The notes under the pieces were generated by a model. The model saw only the letters and a program-made list of their open reading frames with translations. It was not told where the DNA came from and ran no database searches. Below, piece by piece: positions 1-5,527 of a DNA stretch of 6,990 bases. The stretch is taken from assembly GCA_025352585.1 (NCBI GenBank), contig JANXTD010000332.1, positions 1 to 6,990 of the forward strand. Reading direction: 5' to 3'. The position numbers were made by a program, and so were the translations under genes. The first letter of the stretch is position 1, and the number at the start of each line of letters is the position of its first letter. The DNA comes from Fimbriiglobus sp. (GTDB taxonomy: Bacteria > Planctomycetota > Planctomycetia > Gemmatales > Gemmataceae).

Positions 1-546
1 CGTGCGGCCGCCGGCGTCGAGCGCCCCCTGGTGGGCCGCGCCGTCGATGCCCAGGGCGAGGCCCGAGACGACGGTGAACCCGGCCCGCGCCAGCCCGCCG
101 GCGATCTGCGCCGCCATCCGCTTGCCGTAGGTCGTACACGACCGCGAGCCGACGATGCCGACGGCGTCGGCGTCCGCGCCGCCCCAGGTGCCGCGCGTGT
201 AGAGCAGCGTCGGGGCGTCGTCGATGGTGGTCAGCCGGGCGGGGTAGTCCGGGTCGCCCCAGAGGGTGATGCCGACGCCGTGGGTCCGCAACAGCGCGAG
301 TTCGCGGTCGAGGGCGTCGTCGCGGTCGCGGAAGTCGGCGGCGAAGCGCTCGGAGAGCAGCGGGCCGATCAGCGGCACGCCCCGCAGTTGCGTCGCGGTC
401 GCCTGGAGGACGGCGGCGGCGGAGCCGAAGTACTCGAGGGCCGCGCGGGTCCGCTTCGAGCCGAGGCCGGGAACGAGTGTGAGGCGCAAGTGGTCGAGGG
501 TGCGGGCGTCGAAACCGGGGGGAGCCGTGGGGTGGGGGGACGACAT
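1..546 (-). CDS. dprA: DNA-processing protein DprA, N-terminal part (C-terminus beyond the left edge)
   Basis: DprA (Smf) binds single-stranded DNA entering the cell during natural transformation and helps load RecA; it acts in the cytoplasm. The visible 182 residues read without a stop from an ATG at 544-546 to the window edge. An AGGGA lies 5 nt before the start. An N-terminal helix-hairpin-helix-like stretch (about residues 20-66, with LTLVPGLGSKRT) is followed by WGDPDYP (96-102), PTLLYTRG (112-119), GSRSCTTYG (133-141) and SGLALGIDGAAH (161-172). The last two are the signature Rossmann-like nucleotide-binding motifs of the family. The rest of the Rossmann fold and any C-terminal winged-helix domain lie off the window. 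The gene is separated by 163 nt from the EF-hand gene upstream and may have its own promoter. Such genes are also common in non-competent bacteria, so transformation is not proven here. Confidence 0.95.
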   Translation of the reverse strand, partial: MSSPHPTAPPGFDARTLDHLRLTLVPGLGSKRTRAALEYFGSAAAVLQATATQLRGVPLIGPLLSERFAADFRDRDDALDRELALLRTHGVGITLWGDPDYPARLTTIDDAPTLLYTRGTWGGADADAVGIVGSRSCTTYGKRMAAQIAGGLARAGFTVVSGLALGIDGAAHQGALDAGGRT

Positions 547-709
547 CGCCGTCCCTGGAAACAAGAGCGAAAATGGCTTCCGTGCCGTCGTGACCCGTCC
601 GTTGGGTTAGCCTGATAGTAGGGTCGCGACGGGCGTCCGCAATCGGCAAACTCGCGGGAATCGGCGTAATCGTTTCGGGCCTGTCTGCATCCCACGCCGC
701 CGGCGGCAG

Positions 710-1057
710 TTAGTCCGCGGAGCCGGCGAAAATCTTCGCCTCGGCCTCCGTGATCGTCCCGTCCTGGTCGGTGTCGCAGCGGGCGACCGCGTCGTTGAAG
801 CGTGCCGAGTCGGAGAGAGTCTTCTGGCGGGAGTACAGCGTCACGAACGGCACCCCGACGTAGGCCCCGCCGAGGTTGCCGTCGCACTTCTTGAGGGTCG
901 CGGCGAACGACGCCCCCGCCTCGGCGTTCTCGAACTTCACCGGCCTGCGGGCCTCCTCGGTGCGGACCACGTCCACCTTCGAGAACAGCGTGACGCACCC
1001 CGGCGCGCAAGCCAACGCGACGGCCGCTAACGACACGACCATGGTTCGGCGCGACAT
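710..1057 (-). CDS. small EF-hand putative lipoprotein
   Basis: This is a 115-residue protein of unknown function. A basic start (MSRR) and hydrophobic stretch to residue 20 lead into APGC, with Cys21 as candidate lipidation site. The -3 residue is Ala rather than the usual Leu, so lipoprotein sorting is probable, not certain; either way export is expected. Near the C-terminus, residues 95-106 (DTDQDGTITEAE) form a textbook EF-hand calcium loop with Asp at 1, 3 and 5, Gly at 6, Ile at 8 and Glu at 12. Only one loop is visible, so calcium might be bound by a dimer or in a dockerin/calerythrin-like single-site mode. Two further Cys (in KKCDG, and Cys94 just before the loop) could form a disulfide outside the cytoplasm. 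The start at 1057 has only a G-rich GGGGGGAAG upstream; an alternative ATG lies five codons in but would shorten the signal. It stands alone, with 124 nt before and 163 nt after it. Confidence 0.8.
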   Translation of the reverse strand: MSRRTMVVSLAAVALACAPGCVTLFSKVDVVRTEEARRPVKFENAEAGASFAATLKKCDGNLGGAYVGVPFVTLYSRQKTLSDSARFNDAVARCDTDQDGTITEAEAKIFAGSAD

Positions 1058-1181
1058 GAGACTTCCCCCCGGAAGAGACCTTCAGCCGTGGCGAATACCT
1101 TCGCCGGCCGTCTTGAGCAAGCGGAAGCGAGTCCGACTCGGCACGCCGACCCACAAGTTCGACGCGCCGCGGCGGAGGACT

Positions 1182-2408
1182 TCACTCCCGGTAGCGTCGC
1201 GCCAGCGCCAGGCGTAACCGCAAGCCCATGCCGATGCTGGGGTAGAGCAGTCGCGCCAGGCATTTCAGCCGCGTCGAGTCGAGCAGGGCGCGGCCGCCGG
1301 CGTCCGAGAAGGGGTTGAAGGTCACGTCGAGGCTCCGCAGCCCCGCGAAGCACGGCGACGCCGCGAGGGCCCCGACCCCCGTGTCCGTCAAGCCGTTCCC
1401 GGCCAGGTTCAGGCTCCTCAGCCCGAGGACCACCGGCGACGCGGCGAGCAGTTCGGCCCCCTCGTCGCCCAGCGCGTTCTGGCTCAGGTCGAGTTCGCGC
1501 ACCCCCGCCGTGCGGACGCCGCCCAGGATCGTGCGCAAGCCGTCCGGGCCGAGGTCGTTGCCGGACAGATCGACCGCGGCCGCGCGCAGCAGCGCCGTCG
1601 GGTCGGGGGCCGTCGCCAGCCGCTCGCCGCCCAGGCGGTTGCCCGAGAGGCCGAGCCGCGCGAGGTTTTGCAGGTGCGGCGACGCGGCGATCCGGGTCGC
1701 GGCGTGGGGGCCGAGGGCGTTACCGGCGAGTTCGAGCCGCGTCAGGCGGCCGAAGCGGGGCGACTCCGCGAGCGTGAAGCCGGCCGGCTCGCCCAGCCCG
1801 CACTCGCTCAGGTCGAGGCCGGCCAACTCCGCCAGGCCGGCCGCGCGGGCCAGCCGCTCCACGCCGCGGTCGCCGATGGGGTTGCGGCCCAGGTGGAGTG
1901 TTTGCAACTGGCCCAGGTGCGGCGACTCGGCCAGCGCGTGCGCCAAGCCGTCGCGCAGGTGCTGGCCGTAGACCGTCAGCCCGCTCAGGCGCTCGAGGTG
2001 CGGCGAGAGCGTCACGGCCGTCAGGTGGCTGGCGGCGTCGAGCAGGTGGACGTGGCGGACAGGGCCGGCGGCGAAGAGTTCGGCCGGCCGGGCGAGGAAC
2101 TGCCGCGCCGTGACTTTGACCTCCTCGACGAAGCCGCGGCGGAACACCGGCCCGGTGGCCAGCCCGCGGAACGGCTCGGCCCAGGCGTCGGCGTGGTCGT
2201 GTAGCAAGTCGGCCTCGGCGCGCAGCAACTCCGGCCGGCGCGGGTCGGGGTCGGCCACCCGCGCGAGCGCGACCTGGACGCGGATGAACTCGCCGCGGTC
2301 GCGCTGGCCGACGCCGTCGAGCCAGTCGGCGAAGATGAGCCGCGGCCCGTCGTCGTCCGGCGACTCGCGGACGCGCGCCAGGAACCCGGCCGTCTCGGTG
2401 AGGGTCAT
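1182..2408 (-). CDS. TIGR02996-domain leucine-rich-repeat protein
   Basis: The first 46 or so residues (FLARVRESPDDDGPRLIFADWL, then RGEFIRVQVALA) match the TIGR02996 repeat-companion domain, known mainly from Gemmata-type planctomycetes and myxobacteria, where it sits N-terminal to repeats. From about residue 140 to 380 there are at least eight ribonuclease-inhibitor-like leucine-rich repeats with the core LxLxxNxLG (for example LHLGRNPIG, LELAGNALG, LGLSGNRLG, VDLSGNDLG, LDLSQNALG, LNLAGNGLT, and degenerate LDLSECGLG and LDVTFNPFS), spaced roughly 25-30 residues. No signal peptide or membrane segment is visible, so it is probably cytoplasmic. Function is unknown; repeats of this type usually bind proteins. 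I chose the ATG at 2408 (protein 408 aa, MTLTETAGFL, typical for the family) over an in-frame TTG two codons earlier at 2414. No clear Shine-Dalgarno site is seen. It begins 33 nt after the CBS gene and may share its transcript. Confidence 0.9.
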   Translation of the reverse strand: MTLTETAGFLARVRESPDDDGPRLIFADWLDGVGQRDRGEFIRVQVALARVADPDPRRPELLRAEADLLHDHADAWAEPFRGLATGPVFRRGFVEEVKVTARQFLARPAELFAAGPVRHVHLLDAASHLTAVTLSPHLERLSGLTVYGQHLRDGLAHALAESPHLGQLQTLHLGRNPIGDRGVERLARAAGLAELAGLDLSECGLGEPAGFTLAESPRFGRLTRLELAGNALGPHAATRIAASPHLQNLARLGLSGNRLGGERLATAPDPTALLRAAAVDLSGNDLGPDGLRTILGGVRTAGVRELDLSQNALGDEGAELLAASPVVLGLRSLNLAGNGLTDTGVGALAASPCFAGLRSLDVTFNPFSDAGGRALLDSTRLKCLARLLYPSIGMGLRLRLALARRYRE

Positions 2409-2441
2409 GCCCAAGCGTAGGACACGTTCGAGGCGCGCCGG

Positions 2442-2954
2442 TCACAGGCCGCCGGCTTGGGTGACGATGTGGCGCAGCACGTCGTGGACCGACAGCACGC
2501 CGACGGGGCGGCCGGCGGCTAAGACCGGGATGTGCCGGTAGTTGCCCGTCGCCATCTTGCCCAGCGCGAACATCAGCGGGTCGGTCGCGGCCACCGCCTC
2601 GGGGTCGCGGGTCATGGAGTCGCCCACGCAGCCGCCGTCGTAGTCGGGCGCGCCGGCCACGCGCGTCAGGAAGTCGCGCTCCGTCAGGATGCCCACCAGC
2701 AACCCGGCCGCGTCCACGACGAGCACCGCCCCCACCTCCGCGGCGATCATGCGCCGCATCACCTCGCGCAGCGGCGTGTCGGCGGTGACCGTCACGGCCG
2801 GGCGGGGGTCGAGAACACTCACGGCGTCGGCCATCAGGCTGCGCTCGACGCGGTCGTGCGGCGTCGGCCGGTCGTCGGCCGTGAGGTCGCAGCCGCAGCG
2901 GCGACACCAGTCGTCGCCGGGGGTGTTCGGCTCGTAGCACGCGGGGCAAATCAT
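2442..2954 (-). CDS. zinc-ribbon and tandem-CBS-domain protein
   Basis: This 170-residue cytoplasmic protein starts with a short zinc ribbon: CPAC (Cys3, Cys6) and CRRC (Cys17, Cys20), with an extra Cys22. Two CBS domains follow, at about residues 43-100 (ending GILTERDFLTRV) and 110-165 (VGDSMTRDPEAV to GVLSVHDVLRHIV). CBS pairs bind adenine nucleotides such as AMP, ATP or S-adenosylmethionine and act as regulatory modules; with no attached enzyme, the partner is unknown. The open frame extends much further upstream, but the right start is the ATG at 2952-2954: it begins the Cys motif and overlaps the stop of the preceding gene as ATGA, a sign of translational coupling. The extended reading merely covers the neighbour in another frame. 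The shared zinc-ribbon architecture with the upstream gene suggests the pair work together, but this is inference. Confidence 0.9.
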   Translation of the reverse strand: MICPACYEPNTPGDDWCRRCGCDLTADDRPTPHDRVERSLMADAVSVLDPRPAVTVTADTPLREVMRRMIAAEVGAVLVVDAAGLLVGILTERDFLTRVAGAPDYDGGCVGDSMTRDPEAVAATDPLMFALGKMATGNYRHIPVLAAGRPVGVLSVHDVLRHIVTQAGGL

Positions 2955-3844
2955 CGGATCACGAAGGAGTCGCGGAGGATGGCCAGCACGCCCTCGTCGG
3001 CGTACCCGCCGGTCGTCGTGGCCGTGATGACGTAGAAGCGCCGGTCCGTGGCGACCAGGTAAACCACCTTGTGCTCGCTGTGCGCCCGCCCCGCCTGGCC
3101 GGCCGCTAACCCCGCCTCGGCCTGGCGCTTCTGCTCGGGCGGCAGCCAGTCGAAGGCCCGCCGCTCCCGCATTTTGTCTTCCATCCAGGCGTCGTTGTGG
3201 TACGTCCGCACCTCGGCCCCAGGGAGGCCGCCGAGTTGCACCGCGACGAGCGTCTCGCGGCGGTCCCACGGAGCCAGCACGTGGCCCCAGAGCTTGAACA
3301 GGTCCTCCGGGGTGGTCGGTAATGTCGTCCCGGCGAGGACCGGCCAGCTCTCGATGTGGACCCGGAGGTTGCCCGACGGCAGGCTAGCGTAGTGGCCGCG
3401 GGCCTGGCCGTTGCGCTGCGACTGGTCGTGACTGGTGACTACGCCGGGCAGGAAGACGCGGTAACGCCCCTCGGCGTTTGACGCCGTCGCCCAGCCGGAC
3501 GGCGCGGGGTGCAAGATCGCCTCGCCGTAGAAGTACGCCCCGCCGCCGCAAACCGCGACCAACCCCACCAGCGCGCAGACGCCGTTGGCGATCAGCAGAA
3601 GCTTCAACCCCCTGTGACCGGCGATGGGCGACTTCCCGCGGGGCCGGTCGTCGAACTCGCCTCCATCTTCGGGGTCGTCGCGGGCACCCGACTGCGTGGA
3701 GACGGCTTTCGCCCTGCCGCGGGCGGGAGACTCCGCCGCGGGCGCGACCCCCGTCGCACGACACTCCGGGCACGGCGTGCCGGCGACCGCTTCAAAGTCG
3801 CTGAGCCACGCGCCGCAGGAGGGGCATACCGTGGGGGTCGGCAT
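2951..3844 (-). CDS. zinc-ribbon single-pass membrane protein of unknown function
   Basis: The 297-residue product has an N-terminal zinc ribbon (CPSC and CPEC, 15 residues apart), a polar low-complexity linker to about residue 78, one strong membrane span at about 80-106 (LKLLLIANGVCALVGLVAV then a Gly-rich end), and a soluble C-terminal domain of about 190 residues. That domain (RYRVFLPGVVTSHDQ, HIESWPVLAGTTLP, YLVATDRRFYVITAT) looks like a small alpha/beta fold seen after a membrane anchor in planctomycete proteins, but I do not recognise a named family. The zinc ribbon should be cytoplasmic and the C-terminal domain outside the membrane. I prefer the ATG at 3844 because a GGAG sits 7 nt before it; the in-frame ATG at 3850 has the same GGAG only 1 nt away. 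It lies 38 nt after korB and overlaps the next gene by 4 nt. Confidence 0.85.
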   Translation of the reverse strand: MPTPTVCPSCGAWLSDFEAVAGTPCPECRATGVAPAAESPARGRAKAVSTQSGARDDPEDGGEFDDRPRGKSPIAGHRGLKLLLIANGVCALVGLVAVCGGGAYFYGEAILHPAPSGWATASNAEGRYRVFLPGVVTSHDQSQRNGQARGHYASLPSGNLRVHIESWPVLAGTTLPTTPEDLFKLWGHVLAPWDRRETLVAVQLGGLPGAEVRTYHNDAWMEDKMRERRAFDWLPPEQKRQAEAGLAAGQAGRAHSEHKVVYLVATDRRFYVITATTTGGYADEGVLAILRDSFVIR

Positions 3845-3882
3845 CGTCATGCTCCAGGCAAGAGTTCCGACGGGTAGGGGGG

Positions 3883-4899
3883 CTACTCGACCGTCCAGAG
3901 GTCTTCGGAGGCGAACAGGTCGGCGAGTTGGCCCGGCCCCTTCTTGGCCAGCGACGCGTCGATTTGTTGCTGCACCAACTCCTCGTAGGTCGGCTTGCGC
4001 ACGGCGTAGACCACGCCGACCGGCTCCGGGAACTCGGGGTTGCTCATGCGGCTCAGGAGCGACGCGGCCACCGGGTCGGTCTCGTCGTGGACGAGCAGGT
4101 CGTCAATAGCGCAGTCCTTGCCAATGGTCACGACCTCGGGCTTGAGGCCGATCAGCCGGATGCCCTTGTCGCGGTTCTTGCCGAAGACCATCGGCTTGCC
4201 GTGTTCGAGGTACAGCAAGTTGTCGTGCTTCATACTGCGGTCGGTCGCGTAGGCCCACACGTCGTCGTTGAAAATCTTACAGTTCTGGTAAATCTCGACG
4301 AACGCCGTCCCCTTGTGCGCCGCAGCCCGTTGCAACGTGACGACGAGGTTCTGGATGTCGATGTCAATGGTCCGCGCGACGAAGGTCGCCTCGGCCGCGA
4401 GCGCCAACGTCAACGGCCGGATGGGGGACTCAATGGAGCCGGTCACGCTGGTCTTCGACTTGGTCCCGGTGCGGCTCGTCGGCGAGTATTGGCCCTTGGT
4501 CAGCCCGTAGATTTCGTTGTTGAACAGCAGAACCTTGATATCGACGTTGCGACGCAGCAGGTGCATCGTGTGGTTACCGCCGATCGAGAAACCGTCGCCG
4601 TCGCCGGTGACCATCCAGACTTGCAGGTCGGGGTTGGCGAGCTTCACACCGGTGGCGAACGTGGGCGCGCGGCCGTGGATGGTGTGGAAGCCGTAGGTGT
4701 TCATGTAGTAGGGGAAGCGCGACGAGCAGCCGATCCCCGAGACGAACACCATCTTCTCGCGCGGCACGCCGACGCCGAGCAGGGCCTTCTTCATCTGGGC
4801 GAGGATGGAGTAGTCCCCGCAGCCGGGGCACCAGCGCACGTCCTGGTCGGTGGTGAGGTCCTTGGTCGTTAACGTCGGGAGGCTTAATGTGGTGGACAT
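3883..4899 (-). CDS. korB: 2-oxoacid:ferredoxin oxidoreductase, beta subunit (KorB type)
   Basis: This TPP-binding subunit works with the alpha subunit (5528-6990) to convert a 2-oxoacid plus CoA to acyl-CoA and CO2, passing electrons to ferredoxin. In the 338-residue product, WCPGCGD (Cys24, Cys27), IGCSSR (Cys58) and NCKIF (Cys207) supply the four cysteines for the [4Fe-4S] cluster typical of the family. TGDGDGFSIGGNH (98-110) and FNNEIYGLTKGQ (126-137) form the TPP/Mg motif. HGRAPTFATGVKLANP is also highly characteristic. Full length and sequence style fit the 2-oxoglutarate (KorB) branch rather than pyruvate enzymes, but substrate cannot be fixed from sequence alone. The start ATG at 4899 is preceded by AGGG 5 nt upstream (4905-4908), which directly abuts the inverted repeat of the inserted cassette. 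In most genomes this gene follows korA directly; here a four-helix-bundle cassette separates them. Confidence 0.96.
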   Translation of the reverse strand: MSTTLSLPTLTTKDLTTDQDVRWCPGCGDYSILAQMKKALLGVGVPREKMVFVSGIGCSSRFPYYMNTYGFHTIHGRAPTFATGVKLANPDLQVWMVTGDGDGFSIGGNHTMHLLRRNVDIKVLLFNNEIYGLTKGQYSPTSRTGTKSKTSVTGSIESPIRPLTLALAAEATFVARTIDIDIQNLVVTLQRAAAHKGTAFVEIYQNCKIFNDDVWAYATDRSMKHDNLLYLEHGKPMVFGKNRDKGIRLIGLKPEVVTIGKDCAIDDLLVHDETDPVAASLLSRMSNPEFPEPVGVVYAVRKPTYEELVQQQIDASLAKKGPGQLADLFASEDLWTVE

Positions 4900-4908
4900 T
4901 GTTTCCCT

Positions 4909-4945
4909 ATCGGGTATCGGGTGTCGGGTGTGGGGTGTCGCAGAA
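4909..4945 (+). repeat. 37-bp heptad-based repeat, outer copy on the korB side
   Basis: Reads AT followed by CGGGTAT, CGGGTGT, CGGGTGT, GGGGTGT and CGCAGAA. It pairs, inverted, with the copy at 5489-5525 (two mismatches) and is 36/37 identical to the next copy at 4948. Its four G-runs at 4912-4935, separated by 4, 4 and 3 nt, meet the usual G-quadruplex pattern on the plus strand. It begins immediately upstream of the AGGG that serves korB. Confidence 0.9.
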
Positions 4946-4947
4946 AG

Positions 4948-4984
4948 ATCGGGTATCGGGTTTCGGGTGTGGGGTGTCGCAGAA
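4948..4984 (+). repeat. 37-bp heptad-based repeat, inner tandem copy
   Basis: Direct repeat of 4909-4945 with one change (second heptad CGGGTTT instead of CGGGTGT), starting 39 bp later with a 2-nt spacer. It ends 5 nt beyond the stop codon of the four-helix-bundle gene. G-runs at 4951-4974 again fit a plus-strand G-quadruplex. Confidence 0.9.
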
Positions 4985-4989
4985 TCGAG

Positions 4990-5397
4990 TCAACGGTTTT
5001 GTTCGTCGTGCCCTTTGTTCGGGGTTGGCGTGCGTGTTGTGCCTGACAAGGATTGCATCAGGCGGCTGAGCATCTTGCCGATCCGTTGGCACAACTCCCA
5101 GGCGGGTTGGAGAGCGACACGTTCGGCGTACTTCAGGCGACCGATGATGATCAGCAGGGTTTCGACTTCCTTCAGGGAGCCTTGGGAGAACGATAGGAAA
5201 CGCAGGTAGTCGCCTCGGTGGCTACGGCCATAACCTTCGGCGATGTTGAGCGGGATCGAGATCACGGCCCGTCGGAGTTGGCTGGTCATCCCGAACCTTT
5301 CGTCGTCCGGCAGCGACTTCGCCAAGAAGTAAACTTTCTCGACCAACTCGATCCCGGCCTGCCACACGTCCAAGTCGCGGTAGGTTTGTAGCGCCAC
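4990..5397 (-). CDS. four-helix-bundle protein, 23S rRNA intervening-sequence (S23/IVP) family
   Basis: The 135-residue product matches the small S23/IVP four-helix-bundle family (TIGR02436, PF05635): YRDLDVWQAGIELVEKVY (6-23), FGMTSQLRRAVISIPLNIAE (35-54) followed by GYGRSHRGDYLRFLSFSQGS, then KEVETLLIIIGRLKY. The family was first found in ORFs inside 23S rRNA intervening sequences of Leptospira and is related to the Avd proteins of diversity-generating retroelements; its function is not settled. The bundle ends near residue 117 and a polar tail of about 18 residues follows. I chose the GTG at 5395-5397 because a GGAGG lies 9 nt upstream and the family begins just there. The frame stays open to an ATG at 5520, but that extension translates the inverted repeat and is unlikely. 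No rRNA is present: the gene is embedded between korA and korB, on the same strand, inside inverted repeats. No reverse transcriptase is visible, so a diversity-generating retroelement is not supported. Confidence 0.92.
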   Translation of the reverse strand: MALQTYRDLDVWQAGIELVEKVYFLAKSLPDDERFGMTSQLRRAVISIPLNIAEGYGRSHRGDYLRFLSFSQGSLKEVETLLIIIGRLKYAERVALQPAWELCQRIGKMLSRLMQSLSGTTRTPTPNKGHDEQNR

Positions 5398-5488
5398 AAA
5401 GCACCCCCTCCAACGACCGCGACCGTCAGTCCTCGAACAAAACCGCCTTGAACAAGCGAGTCGGGAGTCGGTGGAGGCTAGCCGACAG

Positions 5489-5525
5489 TTCTGCGACACC
5501 CCAAACCCGACACCCGACACCCGAT
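5489..5525 (-). repeat. 37-bp heptad-based repeat, inverted copy on the korA side
   Basis: On the minus strand it reads AT, CGGGTGT, CGGGTGT, CGGGTTT, GGGGTGT, CGCAGAA. It is 35/37 identical to the copy at 4909-4945 in opposite orientation. It starts 2 nt after the korA stop codon, so the korA mRNA would carry four G-runs (complement of 5499-5522) directly after its coding region. Confidence 0.9.
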
Positions 5526-5527
5526 TC

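Larger units (their letters stand above)
4909..5525 (-). mobile_element. inverted-repeat-bounded cassette carrying the four-helix-bundle gene
   Basis: A roughly 617-bp block lies between korA and korB, bounded by 37-bp inverted repeats (4909-4945 and 5489-5525, 35/37 identical). Its only gene is the S23/IVP-family ORF on the operon strand. The outer boundaries fall 2 nt beyond the korA stop and directly next to the AGGG before korB; without the block the genes would be 11 nt apart, the usual tight operon spacing. No transposase, recombinase or clear target-site duplication is visible (only an ambiguous AT at both ends). In the transcript the two ends would pair into a long stem with the gene in the loop, the architecture of rRNA intervening sequences. 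That it is an insertion is inferred from the boundaries; mobility is not shown. A chromosomal repeat family with passive spread is an alternative. Confidence 0.6.

Noticed and set aside
615..642. Possible sigma-70-like promoter for dprA (TTGCGG, 16 nt, TACTAT on the minus strand)
   Set aside because: Only about 3/6 and 4/6 matches to consensus, and promoter rules in this lineage are poorly known; a chance match cannot be excluded.
696..707. 12-bp palindrome GCCGCCGGCGGC just after the EF-hand gene
   Set aside because: A perfect palindrome, but with no T-tract and in very GC-rich sequence; not enough to call a terminator or operator.
1090..1105. Hairpin GGCGAA-TACC-TTCGCC between the leucine-rich-repeat and EF-hand genes
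   Set aside because: The 6-bp stem has no following T-run on the minus strand, so it does not make an intrinsic terminator; short GC hairpins are common here.
369..1154. 261-codon minus-strand ORF spanning the dprA start and EF-hand gene
   Set aside because: It overlaps two better-supported genes in another frame, is Arg- and Pro-rich, and shows no domain.
3928..4872. 314-codon plus-strand ORF opposite korB
   Set aside because: It mirrors the codon pattern of a clearly conserved gene on the other strand, has no recognisable motif, and long antisense frames are expected at this GC content.
5398..5520. N-terminal extension of the four-helix-bundle protein to an ATG at 5520
   Set aside because: The extra 41 residues translate the inverted repeat and leader; the family begins at YRDLDVWQ and the GTG at 5397 has a GGAGG 9 nt upstream.
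4909..5525. CRISPR array or diversity-generating retroelement as an explanation of the repeats and Avd-like gene
   Set aside because: The repeats are separated by 2 nt on one side and are inverted on the other, with no spacers; there is no reverse transcriptase or template/variable repeat pair in the window.
4909..5525. 23S rRNA intervening sequence in its usual location
   Set aside because: Both flanks are protein-coding (korA and korB); no rRNA sequence is present.
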